Shown here: piece by piece, positions 1 to 14,226 of the stretch | Numbering within the stretch: the stretch's first letter is position 1 | Layout of the letters: each line of letters opens with the position of its first letter | Source: Candidatus Nanopelagicales bacterium | GTDB taxonomy: Bacteria; Actinomycetota; Actinomycetes; S36-B12; CAIYMF01 | Assembly: GCA_025351185.1 (NCBI GenBank) | Contig: JANXWJ010000074.1 | Span: 1-59,175 of the forward strand | Length of the DNA stretch: 59,175 bases | Reading direction: 5' to 3' | Notes under the pieces: generated by a model | Databases searched by the model: none | Seen by the model: only the letters and a program-made list of their open reading frames with translations | What the model was told of the DNA's origin: nothing | Translations under genes and position numbers: made by a program

Positions 1-32
1 GTCGGGGGCTTCGTCGTGCGTCGGGGCGGCGC

Positions 33-521
33 TCAGTCGAGGGCGCGCCGGGCCTCGGGGTTGAGGACTCCCCACGCGATGAGCTGGTCGGCCAGCTGGC
101 TCGGCGGCTCGTCGTAGATGACCGCGAGCGTGCGCAGGTCGTCCTGACGGATCGAGAGGATACGTCCGTTGTAGTCGCCGCGCTGGGCCTGGATGGCAGC
201 GGCATAGCGGGCCAGCGGGCCGGCCTTCTCCGCCGGCACCTGGCCGAGTCGCTCGAGGTCGATGATGAGGCGCTGCGGCGGTTCGGCTGCAGCAGCGGGG
301 GAGGCATCGGGGAGCAGCTCGGACACCGGCACGGTGTAGAAGTCAGCGAGCTCGGCGAGCTTCTGCACGGTCACCGCACGGTCGCCGCGCTCGTAGGAGC
401 CGACGACGACGGCCTTCCAGCGCCCCTGCGAGCGCTCCTCCACCCCGTGCAGCGAGAGGCCCTGCTGCTGACGGATGGCACGCAGCCGCGCCCCGAGAGC
501 ACGCGCGTAGTCGCTGGCCAT
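33..521 (-). CDS. bldD: BldD-like developmental transcription regulator
   Basis: A 162-residue DNA-binding protein: N-terminal XRE-type helix-turn-helix (about residues 9-70) and a BldD-type C-terminal domain. The C-terminal part carries RGD at 114-116 and RQDD at 125-128, separated by eight residues; this is the cyclic-di-GMP binding signature known for Streptomyces BldD. In that family a c-di-GMP tetramer joins two C-terminal domains and makes BldD repress its targets. The ATG at 521 is chosen because a GGAAGGA ribosome site lies just upstream; the longer frame back to 584 would place the start inside the promoter. It is divergent from pyrR, an arrangement known in Streptomyces. Two BldD-box-like palindromes upstream suggest autoregulation. 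Confidence 0.95.
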   Translation of the reverse strand: MASDYARALGARLRAIRQQQGLSLHGVEERSQGRWKAVVVGSYERGDRAVTVQKLAELADFYTVPVSELLPDASPAAAAEPPQRLIIDLERLGQVPAEKAGPLARYAAAIQAQRGDYNGRILSIRQDDLRTLAVIYDEPPSQLADQLIAWGVLNPEARRALD

Positions 522-582
522 GTCGGTCCTTCCCTGAAACCACCTGCGCCGGTCGACGCGATGCACCCGGAGTAGTCCCGGC

Positions 583-597
583 ACACCACAGTGTCAC
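583..597. promoter_or_regulatory. BldD-box-like site 1
   Basis: ACACCACAGTGTCAC matches seven of the nine fixed positions of the published BldD consensus nTnACnCWGnGTnAn; the right half-site is perfect. It lies 62 bases upstream of the bldD start, consistent with autoregulation. Inference only. Confidence 0.45.
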
Positions 598-604
598 AGG
601 TGAT

Positions 605-619
605 GTTACGGAGCGTGAC
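605..619. promoter_or_regulatory. BldD-box-like site 2
   Basis: GTTACGGAGCGTGAC matches eight of the nine fixed positions of the BldD consensus. Its centre is 22 bases, about two helical turns, from that of the first site, so two dimers could bind on one face of the DNA. Confidence 0.55.
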
Positions 620-800
620 CCACCGTTCGCACTCAAATCTTATGGTCCGTTCGGCTGATGTGCTCCCGACCGGGCGTTCTAGCGGGCCGGGAGGTCCCTG
701 TCACCGACGGTGCGCGGTCGCCCTGGGTGATCGGTGCCCGCAGGCCGTGACTCCGGGTCGTCGGCCGGGATCTGGTGCCGGAACCGGCTCGTGCGTCAGG

Positions 801-806
801 TAGGGT
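801..806 (+). promoter_or_regulatory. Candidate -10 of the pyr operon
   Basis: TAGGGT, the same hexamer as in the mIHF promoter at 13876. There is no recognisable -35. A start near 812 would give a leader of about 50 nucleotides, just long enough to contain the PyrR-binding hairpin. Confidence 0.35.
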
Positions 807-823
807 CGGGCTCGACCGACGTC

Positions 824-2439
<1,616 letters not shown>

Positions 2440-2440
2440 C

Positions 2441-3754
2441 ATGAGTGACACGACCTACATCATCCGCAGCGCGAAGATCCTCGGCGGCGATGCGGCCGAC
2501 CTGGTCCTGCGCGACGGGATCATCGCCGAGATCACCGCACCCGGTGTGGCGTCGCACGACGGCGCCATCGAGGTCGACGCGGCCGGCCTCGTCGCGCTTC
2601 CCGGGCTCGTCGACCTGCACACCCACCTGCGCGAGCCGGGCCGCGAGGACGCGGAGACGGTCGAGAGCGGCACACGTGCCGCTGCCGCAGGCGGATTCAC
2701 CGCGGTGTTCGCGATGGCCAACACCGACCCGGTCGCCGACACCGCCGGCACGGTCGAGCAGGTCTGGCGCCTCGGGCACGAGGCGGGCTACGCCGACGTG
2801 CAGCCCGTCGGCGCCGTGACCATCGGGCTCGGCGGCGAGCAGCTCGCCGAGCTCGGCGCGATGGCCACGAGCGCCGCGCAGGTGCGGGTCTTCAGCGACG
2901 ACGGCACGTGCGTGCACGACGCGGTGATCATGCGGAGGGCGCTGGAGTACGTGAAGGCGTTCGACGGCGTCATCGCCCAGCACGCCCAGGAGCCGCGCCT
3001 CACCGAGGACGCGCAGATGAACGAGGGTGCGCTCTCAGGGATCCTCGGCCTGCGCGGGTGGCCCGCCGTCGCCGAGGAGGCGATCATCGCCCGCGACGTC
3101 CTGCTCGCCGAGCACGTCGGATCGCGGCTGCACGTGTGCCATGTGTCGACCGCCGGATCGGTGGAGATCGTGCGCACGGCGAAGGCTCGCGGCGTCGACG
3201 TCACCGCCGAAGTGACGCCGCACCACCTGCTGCTCACCGAGGACCTCGTGAGCTCCTACGACCCGGTCTTCAAGGTCAACCCGCCGCTTCGCTCGAAGGC
3301 AGACGTCGAGGCGCTGCGTGCAGGTCTCGCCGACGGCACGATCGACATCGTCGCGACCGACCACGCGCCGCATCCCGTGGAGGACAAGGACTGCGAGTGG
3401 TCCGCCGCCGCGATGGGGATGCTCGGTCTCGAGACCGCCCTCGGCGTGGTCGCCGAGGCCATGGTGGCCACCGGCCTGCTCGACTGGGCAGGTGTCGCCG
3501 ACCGGATGTCGGTGCGCCCAGCGCGGATCGGACGCCTCGAGGGTCACGGTCGTCCGATCGCGGTGGGGGAGCCGGCCAACCTCGTGCTGCTCGACCCCGC
3601 TCGCCGGCGCACCGTGACTGCGTCGGAGCTCCAGAGCCGCAGCCCCAACACGCCCTACGCCGGTCGCACGCTGCCGGTGACGGTGGTCGCAACGTTCTTG
3701 CGCGGCCGCGCGACGGTGCTCGACGGTGCGGTCGTCACTGCGGTGCACGCATGA
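2441..3754 (+). CDS. pyrC: Dihydroorotase (class I)
   Basis: A 437-residue zinc amidohydrolase that cyclises carbamoyl aspartate to dihydroorotate. The first metal motif [10 protein letters not shown] lies at about residues 58-67, [10 protein letters not shown] follows mid-protein, and [14 protein letters not shown] carries the catalytic Asp near residue 306. Length fits class I enzymes of actinobacteria and Gram-positives. It starts one base after pyrB and its stop overlaps the carA ATG (ATGA), so translation is probably coupled. The small membrane-protein gene found between pyrC and carA in Streptomyces is absent here. Confidence 0.95.
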   Translation: MSDTTYIIRSAKILGGDAADLVLRDGIIAEITAPGVASHDGAIEVDAAGLVALPGLVDLHTHLREPGREDAETVESGTRAAAAGGFTAVFAMANTDPVADTAGTVEQVWRLGHEAGYADVQPVGAVTIGLGGEQLAELGAMATSAAQVRVFSDDGTCVHDAVIMRRALEYVKAFDGVIAQHAQEPRLTEDAQMNEGALSGILGLRGWPAVAEEAIIARDVLLAEHVGSRLHVCHVSTAGSVEIVRTAKARGVDVTAEVTPHHLLLTEDLVSSYDPVFKVNPPLRSKADVEALRAGLADGTIDIVATDHAPHPVEDKDCEWSAAAMGMLGLETALGVVAEAMVATGLLDWAGVADRMSVRPARIGRLEGHGRPIAVGEPANLVLLDPARRRTVTASELQSRSPNTPYAGRTLPVTVVATFLRGRATVLDGAVVTAVHA

Positions 3755-4879
3755 GCGCGCTGACCGACGTCGCCCCTGCCGTGCTCGTCCTCGAGGACGG
3801 CCGGGTCTTTCGCGGACGTGCCTATGGGACAGTCGGGGAGACCTTCGGCGAGGCCGTGTTCACGACCGGCATGTCCGGCTACCAGGAGACACTGACCGAC
3901 CCCAGCTATCACCAGCAGGTCGTGGTGCAGACCGCACCGCACATCGGCAACTACGGCGTCAACGACGCCGACGCCGAGTCGCGTCGGATCTGGGTAGCGG
4001 GCTATGTCGTGCGTGACCCTTCCCGCATCGCGTCCAACTGGCGCTCCGAGCGCACGCTCGACGACGACCTCGTGGAGCAGGGCATCGTCGGGATCAGCGA
4101 CATCGACACCCGTGCCCTGACGCGACACCTGCGCGAGCGCGGTGCGATGCGCGTCGGAGTCTTCAGCGGTGTGGCAGCGGCGCGCCCGGTCGAGGAGCTG
4201 CTCGAGCAGGTGCTTGCGAGCCCGCAGATGGCGGGTTCCTCGCTCGCCGGCGAGGTGAGCACCGACGAGGCCTACATCGTCCCTGCGGTTGGACAGAAGC
4301 GGTTCACCGTCGCTGCGGTCGACCTCGGGATCAAGGGAGCGACACCTCGACAGATGGCCGACCGCGGCATGGAGGTGCACGTGCTTCCGCTGTCGACGAC
4401 GCCCGAGCGGCTGCTCGAGGTCGGGGTCGACGGCGTGTTCTTCAGCAACGGCCCCGGCGACCCGGCCACCGAGGACCACGCGGTCGCCCTGGTCACCGCC
4501 GCGCTCGAGGCACGTCGGCCGGTGTTCGGCATCTGCCTCGGCAACCAGATCCTCGGCCGGGCGCTCGGCTTCGGCACCTACAAGCTGCGCTATGGCCACC
4601 GCGGGATCAACGTGCCGGTCCTGGACCGGCTCACCGGCACGGTCGAGATCACGGCGCAGAACCACGGCTTCGCCGTCGACGCGCCGCTCGACCGGGTGAG
4701 CGACACGCCGTTCGGACGTGCGGAGGTGAGCCACGTCTGCCTCAACGACGACGTGGTCGAGGGGCTGAGATGCCTCGACGTGCCTGCGTTCTCGGTGCAG
4801 TACCACCCCGAGGCGGCGGCCGGTCCACACGACTCCGCCTACCTCTTCGACCGTTTCTGCGACCTGATGGAGGCCGCCC

Positions 4880-4893
<14 letters not shown>
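3751..4893 (+). CDS. carA: Carbamoyl-phosphate synthase small (glutaminase) subunit
   Basis: A 380-residue class I glutamine amidotransferase that passes ammonia to CarB. The N-terminal CarA domain ([16 protein letters not shown]) is followed by a triad glutaminase domain: the nucleophile elbow GICLGNQ with its Cys at about residue 258, and QYHPEA near the C-terminus for the His/Glu pair. ATG 3751 overlaps the pyrC stop, and the 3' end overlaps carB by 14 bases. The open frame extends upstream through pyrC, but that part is a shadow of pyrC. Confidence 0.95.
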
Positions 4894-8238
<3,345 letters not shown>

Positions 8239-8242
<4 letters not shown>

Positions 8243-9120
8243 CGATGACGGTGCAGTCGAAGTCCGGTGCGATCCAGGTCACCGGCGAGGTGATCGGCCA
8301 GCGCAAGGCCGGTGACTATCACGTGCTCACGCTGACCGCGGCCGGGATCCCTGAGCTGGCGAAGCCCGGACACTTCGTGGCGCTGTCGGTCGGCGGCCCG
8401 AACTCCTCCATGTTGCTGCGCCGGGCGTTCTCGATCTACTCCGTGCAGAGTCGCGGGGTCTACGGCGGCACCCTCGAGATCGTCTTCGCCGCTCACGGCA
8501 AGGGCACGGAGTGGCTCGCGAAGCTGCACCGTCACGACCAGGTCGACATCGTCGGACCGCTCGGTCGACCGTTCGCCCTGCCCAAGGAGCCGGTGCCGTG
8601 CGTGCTGGTCGCCGGCGGCTACGGCTCGGCGCCGATGTTCTCGCTGGCCGATGCCCTGCGGGCTCGCGGCTGTCGGGTCGACGTGGTGCTCGGGGCGTCG
8701 ACCGAGGCGAAGCTGTTCGGTGTTCTCGACGCCAAGCGGATCGCGGCGTCGCTCACCCTGACGACCGACGACGGCTCGGTGGGGGAGAAGGGTCGGGTCA
8801 CCGACGCGCTCCCCGCGGTGCTCAAGCGCACAGACGCCGACGTCGTCTACGCCTGCGGGCCGATGGCCATGCTCAAGTCGGTGGCCGCCGTCGCGGCCGA
8901 GCACGGCGCCTACTCCCAGTGTGCGGTCGAGGAGGCCATGGCTTGTGGCATCGGCGTGTGCATGACCTGCGTGCTGCCGGTCATCGGCGATGACGGCGTC
9001 ACGCGGATGCTGCGCTCCTGCGTCGACGGCCCGGTGTTCCGGGGCGACCGGGTGCGCTGGGACGAGGTCGGCACGATCCCCGAGGGAACCCTCGGCGCAC
9101 CTGCGAGCGGAGGCCACTGA
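8239..9120 (+). CDS. pyrK: Dihydroorotate dehydrogenase electron-transfer subunit
   Basis: A 293-residue ferredoxin-reductase-type flavoprotein that passes electrons from dihydroorotate (via PyrD) to NAD+. It has an FAD-binding barrel with the RRAFSIYS motif, an NAD-binding domain opening with [10 protein letters not shown], and a C-terminal [2Fe-2S] cysteine cluster in [17 protein letters not shown] plus a later Cys in LRSCVDG. GTG 8239 gives the 4-base GTGA overlap with carB used throughout this operon; ATG 8245, two codons in, is an equally good start. The open frame upstream of this is a carB shadow. Its presence makes the adjacent PyrD a class 1B enzyme. Confidence 0.92.
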
Positions 9121-10199
9121 TGACGCGCGCAGTGATCACGCACGGCCCGCGTCGCGACGCTGCGGCCGTCGTCCCCGACATCGACATGACCACCTGGCTC
9201 GCGAGCCTCGAGCTGCCGTCTCCGGTGCTCACCGCGTCCGGCTGCGCGGCCGCAGGACGCGAGCTCGACCAGTTCTTCGACGTGACCGCGATCGGCGCAA
9301 TCGTGACGAAGAGCATCATGCTCAACCCGCGTTCCGGGCGAGCGACTCCCCGCATGGCCGAGACGCCGAGCGGCATGCTCAACTCGATCGGCCTGCAAGG
9401 CCCCGGGATCGATGCGTTCCTCGACAAGGACCTCGAGTGGCTGCGTGCGCGAGGCGCTCGGGCAGTCGTGTCCATCGCCGGCGGCTCGGTCGACGAATAC
9501 ACCCGGCTGGCCTCCAAGCTGCGGCACGTCACCGACATCGCAGCCATCGAGGTCAACATCTCGTGCCCCAACGTCGAGGACCGCGGTCAGGTGTTCGCCT
9601 GCGACCCGGTGTCGGCAGCCGAGGTCATCACGGCCGTACGCCGCAATACCAATCCGGGCATCCCGGTGCTCGCCAAGCTGTCGCCCGATGTCACCGACAT
9701 CGTCGAGATCGCCCGCGCGGTCGTGGGTGCCGGTGCCGACGGGCTGTCGATGATCAACACGCTCCTGGGCATGGTCATCGACACCGACACGATGCGCCCG
9801 GCACTCGCCGGTGTGACCGGTGGGCTCTCGGGCCCGGCGATCCGTCCGGTTGCGGTGCGGTGCGTCTACCAGGTGCACGCGGCGATGCCGGAGGTGCCGA
9901 TTCTCGGCATGGGCGGCATCCGCACCGGTCTCGACGCACTGGAGTTCATCCTCGCGGGGGCGAGCGCGGTGAGTGTCGGCACCGTGACGTTCAACGACCC
10001 GAGTGCGCCGCTGCGCGTGGCACGCGAGCTCGCGATCGCCCTGGCTGAGCGGGGTTTCGAGAGCGTCGAGGAGGCCGTCGGCTTCGCCCATCGTCGGCCC
10101 GACCCCGTTCCGTCTGCCGGTGGCCCGGTCGTGGATCACGACCACGCGGTCGACACCGAGTCGGCCGACGCGGTCGTCGAGGCCGGAGCAGAGGGGTGA
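9120..10199 (+). CDS. pyrD: Dihydroorotate dehydrogenase, class 1B catalytic subunit
   Basis: A 359-residue FMN barrel enzyme oxidising dihydroorotate to orotate. [11 protein letters not shown] near residue 143 holds the catalytic cysteine typical of class 1 (class 2 uses serine). Other FMN/substrate segments include [15 protein letters not shown] and GMGGI. It pairs with PyrK directly upstream (TGATG overlap). The N-terminal 22 residues before [14 protein letters not shown] look like an extension, so an internal ATG 9186 is a possible alternative start. The C-terminal 30 residues are acidic, His-containing and probably disordered. Confidence 0.94.
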   Translation: MTRAVITHGPRRDAAAVVPDIDMTTWLASLELPSPVLTASGCAAAGRELDQFFDVTAIGAIVTKSIMLNPRSGRATPRMAETPSGMLNSIGLQGPGIDAFLDKDLEWLRARGARAVVSIAGGSVDEYTRLASKLRHVTDIAAIEVNISCPNVEDRGQVFACDPVSAAEVITAVRRNTNPGIPVLAKLSPDVTDIVEIARAVVGAGADGLSMINTLLGMVIDTDTMRPALAGVTGGLSGPAIRPVAVRCVYQVHAAMPEVPILGMGGIRTGLDALEFILAGASAVSVGTVTFNDPSAPLRVARELAIALAERGFESVEEAVGFAHRRPDPVPSAGGPVVDHDHAVDTESADAVVEAGAEG

Positions 10200-10915
10200 C
10201 CGCACTGCTCGCCCCGGTAGCCGTCGCGCTCGACGGTCCTGACCTCGCCACGATCACCTCGTGGGCGCGCGCCGCCGGCCCGTACGTCTCGACCGTGAAG
10301 GTCGGGCTCGAGACCTTCCTGCGCGACGGCGCTGACGCCGTCCACGCGGCCCGGGAGGCGTCCGGGGGCCGCGATGTCTTCCTCGACCTCAAGCTCCACG
10401 ACATCCCCAACACCGTGGCGGGGGCGGCGCGGTCTGTGGCGCACCTGTCGCCCACCTACCTCACGGTGCATGCCAGCGGGGGTTCGGCGATGATCCGCGC
10501 GGCCGTCGAGGAGCTGCCGGGCACCCGCATCACCGCCGTGACCGTCCTGACCTCGATGTCGGAGGACGACCTCTCCGCCGTGGGACTCCTCGGTCCGTCG
10601 ATCGATGCCGTACGCCGTCTCGCCGCGCTGTCGGTCGCCGCCGGAGCTCGCGCCCTCGTGTGCTCGCCCCAGGAGGTTGCCGCCGTGCGCTCCGAGGTCG
10701 GCGAGGGCATCGTGCTCATCACCCCGGGCGTGCGCCCCGCAGGCGCCGCGCTCGGCGACCAGGCACGGGTGGCGACACCCGAGCAGGCGCTCGCCGACGG
10801 TGCCGACCTCCTGGTCATCGGACGCCCCATCACCGGTGCAGCCGACGTCGCGGCCGCCGCCGCGGCCATCGCAGGCGCCCTCACCCACCACGAACCCAAG
10901 TCCGCAGATGTGTAG
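10196..10915 (+). CDS. pyrF: Orotidine 5'-phosphate decarboxylase
   Basis: A 239-residue barrel enzyme performing the last step to UMP. The catalytic Asp-Lys-Asp array is in [10 protein letters not shown] (D64, K66, D69), with the partner lysine in VKVGLE (K36). The phosphate-binding C-terminal part has TPGVRP and VIGRPIT. The GTG overlaps the pyrD stop by four bases. The final codons and TAG stop lie inside the left arm of a 25-base hairpin that ends the operon. Confidence 0.95.
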   Translation: MTALLAPVAVALDGPDLATITSWARAAGPYVSTVKVGLETFLRDGADAVHAAREASGGRDVFLDLKLHDIPNTVAGAARSVAHLSPTYLTVHASGGSAMIRAAVEELPGTRITAVTVLTSMSEDDLSAVGLLGPSIDAVRRLAALSVAAGARALVCSPQEVAAVRSEVGEGIVLITPGVRPAGAALGDQARVATPEQALADGADLLVIGRPITGAADVAAAAAAIAGALTHHEPKSADV

Positions 10916-10955
10916 TCACACCCGGCCATAGCCGGGTGTGACCACACATCTGCGG
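10902..10955. terminator. Long convergent terminator hairpin after pyrF
   Basis: Inverted repeat with two 25-base arms (10902-10926 and 10931-10955) around a CATA loop, with one mismatch. On the plus strand the odd pair is A-C; on the minus strand it is a G-U wobble, so only the minus transcript forms an unbroken stem. There is no T tract, as is common for actinobacterial terminators. It separates pyrF from the convergent yjjW gene and contains the pyrF stop codon. Confidence 0.9.
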
Positions 10956-11013
10956 CATTCGGCCACCCAGCGACCGACGCCCGGAGGCTCGCCGTGATCG
11001 CGATGCTGGCGCG

Positions 11014-11742
11014 TCAGACGATCGAGACGAGCTCTGCGCCGACGGCCGATGCGACCCACTCGGCGTAGTGCTCGCGATCCTCGGTGGTCGGCTCCGGGAT
11101 GTCACGGGCAGCAGCACGTACGCCGTGCGGCCGGAAGCCGATGATGCGCACCGGAACTCCGGGCGCGTGCTCTGCGAGATAGTCGCCGGTGTCGCGCAGC
11201 GCATCCTCGCCGTCGTTGTAGCCGGGGACGATCAGCAGGCGTACCTCTGCCAGCTTTCCGGCGGCCGCGAGGTGGTGCAGGCTCATGAGAACGGGTGCGT
11301 TCGAGTGATGAGTGAGCGCGAGGTGCGTCTCGCAGTCGAGCGCCTTGAGGTCGAGCATCACCCCGTCCGTGACCGGCAGAAGCATGTCCCAGGTCGCGGC
11401 GTCCGCGCAGCCGTTGCTGTCGACGTATCTCGTCAGCGCTGCCGTCGCGGGGTCGTCGTGCAGAGTTTGGAAGAACGCTGCTACGAACGACGCCTGGAGC
11501 GTCGCCTCACCGCCTGAGACGGTGACACCGGAGAGGAACGGAGCGACTCGACGCACGTCGGCGACGAGCTCGTCGACCGTCACCTCGCGTGCCCGTCCGG
11601 TGAGCTGCGGCATGGTGTGCGGGTTGTGGCAGGCAAGGCAGTCGAGGTTGCAGCCCTGGAAGAACACGGCGAAGCGGTTGCCGGGACCATCGACCCACGA
11701 GAACGGGACGACGTCAGCCAGCAGGGCGCGGGGTTGACTCAC
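11014..11742 (-). CDS. yjjW: Radical SAM glycyl-radical-enzyme activating protein (YjjW-like)
   Basis: A 242-residue radical SAM protein. GCNLDCLACHNP at residues 30-41 gives the CxxxCxxC [4Fe-4S] motif (C31, C35, C38), preceded by DGPGNRFAVFFQG as in PflA-type activases; TVSGGEA is the GGE segment that binds SAM. Its expected job is to draw a hydrogen from the glycine loop of its partner. It overlaps the 3' end of the YjjI-like gene by 29 bases, so the two form one operon. It has no extra ferredoxin-cluster insert, which distinguishes it from several larger glycyl radical activases. An NrdG-type role (activating NrdD) is less likely because the adjacent enzyme is not a ribonucleotide reductase. 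Confidence 0.88.
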   Translation of the reverse strand: MSQPRALLADVVPFSWVDGPGNRFAVFFQGCNLDCLACHNPHTMPQLTGRAREVTVDELVADVRRVAPFLSGVTVSGGEATLQASFVAAFFQTLHDDPATAALTRYVDSNGCADAATWDMLLPVTDGVMLDLKALDCETHLALTHHSNAPVLMSLHHLAAAGKLAEVRLLIVPGYNDGEDALRDTGDYLAEHAPGVPVRIIGFRPHGVRAAARDIPEPTTEDREHYAEWVASAVGAELVSIV

Positions 11743-13267
11743 AGCTGATCACCCTCTTCACGACACGGTCGGTCACTCGGGAGTTCGCGACTGATCCAGC
11801 CGCCAGGACATCGCTGCCGTGCCGTGCGGCCCCGGTGGCCGCGAGCTTGGCGAGGTCGGACTTGCGGACGAGGTATCCGGTGATGCGGATGAAGTCGTTG
11901 CTGTCGAGGTTGAACGTCACGTCGCGCATCCCCGAGCTCATCGCTCCTCGGATCACGTCGACCACGGCCCGCGGGTTGCGCTGTGCCGTCTCGTCGAAGT
12001 GCACGATGTCGCTCACGCCGGAGGCGAAGAAGCGGTGGTTGGGTGCTACGGCGAGCAGATGCTCGAGCAGCGGAGGTTCCTCACCGATCGGGATGCGGGT
12101 GCCGGCGGTGACGCCGAGGTCAGAGTCGATGCCCGACTGCGAATGCAGGAACGCGTGACCGCCGTTGCCCTCGCAGTGGGGGAGCGGCGTCGCCGCGACG
12201 AGTTCGGAGATCCGCTCGACGACGTGCCAGCCCAGGGCGGTTGCTGCTGCGTCGGTGCCGTAGCGACCGACCGAACCCGATCGGGCGACCAGCTCGTTGA
12301 CCGCCTCGGCCAGGCCGAAGATCCCGAACATCGCCGACATCCGGTCGAGGTGCACCAGGCCTTCCTCGGCGAGCCAGCTGTGGTCGAAGAACCGCGCCTG
12401 TTCGACGAGCGAGGTGATGCGCGCCGACATGAGCTCTGCCGTGAGCTCGACGTGGTGCGGCAGCACCGTCTGCAGCCAGTCGTCGAGTCCGCCCTCGCTG
12501 CGTCGCACTGACTCGGCGAGGTTGAGTCGCACCAGCGTGTGTGAGCCCCCGCCGACCTTGAGCGAGTTGTAGCAGGACACGACGCCATAGTCGTCGCCGA
12601 GATCGGCGGTCATCATGGCGTGGTTGACGAAGTGCGGCTTGCCGCACGCGAACACCGTGCGCACCGCGTCGAGCACCAGGTCGTCAGGCGTGCGCTCGAC
12701 GTCGACCCGCAGCGTCAGGTTGGGCACCGTCTGGAGCAGCTCACGTTCGAGAGCGAGGATCGTGCGACCCACCCGGGAGTCGTCGGGCCCGAGGTTCGCG
12801 TGCGTGAATGCATCCGGCAGCGACCGGTCGATCGTGACCCACATGAGGCGCATGAGCTTGAGCAGCGTCTCGTCGTCGACGCCGACCGCGTACGGCTCGA
12901 GCAGGCGGTCGATGTCGCCGATGTAGACGGGATAGCCCGTGATCGAGGGCACCTGGGAATACATCGAGAGCAGGAACGCCACGGCTTCGTACAGGTCGTG
13001 CGGTACCTCGAGCCCGAGGAACTCCGACCCGTGCGCGAGAGCGGTCGCATAGTCCGGCAGCAGATAGCGCGGACGGTACGGCGCGTTGCCCTCGGCCAGG
13101 TCGTTGACGAGGCCGGACGCGAGCGCCGCAGCGCACTCCTCGGACACCCGCGGTGGGTCGAGCGCCTCCTCGGCGAGGCCCGCGAGGGCCTGCACGCGTT
13201 GGCGATACGTCAGCGCAGGGCTGTCGACAAGGGCACGTGCCCGCAAGCGGAACTCCGAGGTCTCCAC
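11714..13267 (-). CDS. yjjI: YjjI-family glycyl radical enzyme
   Basis: A 517-residue protein, close to the 516 of E. coli YjjI. Conserved sites: SCYNSLKVGGG with the presumed thiyl Cys232, and near the C-terminus FIRITGYLV with the radical-bearing Gly464. The substrate of this family is unknown. GTG 13267 is chosen because upstream codons in the open frame are the shadow of the DUF1801 gene, and homology-like sequence begins at METSEFRLRARAL. It is followed by its overlapping activase. Glycyl radical enzymes are destroyed by oxygen, so the pair implies anaerobic or microaerobic expression in what is otherwise an aerobic-type gene set. Confidence 0.88.
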   Translation of the reverse strand: METSEFRLRARALVDSPALTYRQRVQALAGLAEEALDPPRVSEECAAALASGLVNDLAEGNAPYRPRYLLPDYATALAHGSEFLGLEVPHDLYEAVAFLLSMYSQVPSITGYPVYIGDIDRLLEPYAVGVDDETLLKLMRLMWVTIDRSLPDAFTHANLGPDDSRVGRTILALERELLQTVPNLTLRVDVERTPDDLVLDAVRTVFACGKPHFVNHAMMTADLGDDYGVVSCYNSLKVGGGSHTLVRLNLAESVRRSEGGLDDWLQTVLPHHVELTAELMSARITSLVEQARFFDHSWLAEEGLVHLDRMSAMFGIFGLAEAVNELVARSGSVGRYGTDAAATALGWHVVERISELVAATPLPHCEGNGGHAFLHSQSGIDSDLGVTAGTRIPIGEEPPLLEHLLAVAPNHRFFASGVSDIVHFDETAQRNPRAVVDVIRGAMSSGMRDVTFNLDSNDFIRITGYLVRKSDLAKLAATGAARHGSDVLAAGSVANSRVTDRVVKRVISCESTPRPAG

Positions 13268-13349
13268 GTCTCGGACGGTACGCCGGTGCGGACCGGCAAG
13301 TCCTGCAGTGCAACGTGCATCACGTCCCGAGAACTGTGATGCCAACCAC

Positions 13350-13715
13350 TCACCTGTCGGGGACGACGGCGCGCTGCTCCGCGAGCGGGCGTACGACCTG
13401 AGCGATCGCCTCGAGCGGCATCGGGTCCAGCAGCGGGAACCGCAAGGTTCCCCGCCCCACGACATTCGCGGCCAGCAGGCGGGCAAGGTCCTCGTCCATC
13501 TCGGGCTAGGGATAGATCGACAGGTGCTGCCTCCAGGCGCCGAGGTGCACGAAGGCCTTGCCCGACAGCGTCCACGCGGGCAGGTCGTAGGCGATGGTCT
13601 CGACGGCACTCGGTGCCGCCGCCCCGATGGTGCGGCGGACCTCCTCGAACACCGGAAGAACCTCAGGCGGAAGCGCAGCGACGTAGTCCCCGACGCTGCT
13701 GAACCTGCCGCTCAC
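13350..13715 (-). pseudogene. DUF1801 protein interrupted by an in-frame TAG
   Basis: GTG 13715, with a good GAGGAGG ribosome site, opens a frame of 122 codons. Codons 1-69 (MSGRFSSVGDYVAALPPE...HLSIYP) and codons 71-121 (PEMDEDLARLLAAN...FPLLDPMP...) both fit one DUF1801 (YdhG-like) domain. Codon 70, on the minus strand at 13506-13508, is TAG. No frame change is needed, so a single substitution would restore a normal 121-residue protein. DUF1801 proteins are small and of unknown function. A recent nonsense mutation or a sequencing error is most likely; readthrough is possible but no special signal is visible. Confidence 0.8.
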
Positions 13716-13853
13716 GGCGACCTCCTCATGCGATGACCGCTCAGCGCCAGCATGGCGGAACCACCGGACCTGCGACCACAGCTCAGGTCGATGCGCGCGC
13801 CCGGTATGTCCGGTCCGTGCCCAGAACCGCGAGCCAGGTGCCCACCGGGCCGG

Positions 13854-13881
13854 TTGACGTGGAGTCGCTCCTCGCTAGGGT
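13854..13881 (+). promoter_or_regulatory. Promoter of mIHF-gmk
   Basis: TTGACG (13854-13859), a 16-base spacer and TAGGGT (13876-13881), a close match to the actinobacterial housekeeping sigma consensus. It lies 30 bases before the mIHF start; the rest of the 13716-13911 spacer shows no gene. Confidence 0.75.
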
Positions 13882-13911
13882 CTCGACCAGACCCCGACGA
13901 GAGGACCGATC

Positions 13912-14226
13912 GTGGCCCTGCCGCCCCTGACACCCGAGCAGCGCGCCGCCGCGCTGGAGAAGGCCGCCGAGGCGCGTCGCATCCGCGCGGAGGTCAAGAA
14001 CCGACTCAAGCGATCTGGCGCCTCGATCGGTGAGGTGATCGCCGCGGGCCAGAGCGACGACATCATCGGCAAGATGAAGGTCTCTGCGCTGCTGGAGTCG
14101 ATGCCCGGCGTGGGCAAGGTCCGCGCCGCCGCGATCATGGACCGTCTCCAGATCGCGGAGAACCGTCGCGTACGCGGTCTGGGCACCCACCAGATCGCCG
14201 CGCTGGAGAAGGAGTTCTCCGCCTGA
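13912..14226 (+). CDS. mihF: Integration host factor, actinobacterial type (mIHF)
   Basis: A 104-residue basic nucleoid protein of the actinobacterial IHF family, unrelated to enteric IHF. The helix-two turns-helix part ([28 protein letters not shown], residues 64-91) is the DNA-binding segment described for the mycobacterial protein; an Ala/Glu/Arg-rich helix precedes it. GTG 13912 follows GAGAGGA. Location directly before gmk is conserved across actinobacteria, and its last codons contain the gmk ribosome site. Confidence 0.95.
   Translation: MALPPLTPEQRAAALEKAAEARRIRAEVKNRLKRSGASIGEVIAAGQSDDIIGKMKVSALLESMPGVGKVRAAAIMDRLQIAENRRVRGLGTHQIAALEKEFSA

Noticed and set aside
2908-3750. Long open frame running through pyrC in the carA frame
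   Set aside because: Arg-rich, no domain, entirely inside pyrC in another frame; only the part from 3751 is CarA.
13268-13609. N-terminal 114-residue extension of the YjjI frame
   Set aside because: It is the shadow of the DUF1801 gene, and the length from GTG 13267 matches E. coli YjjI.
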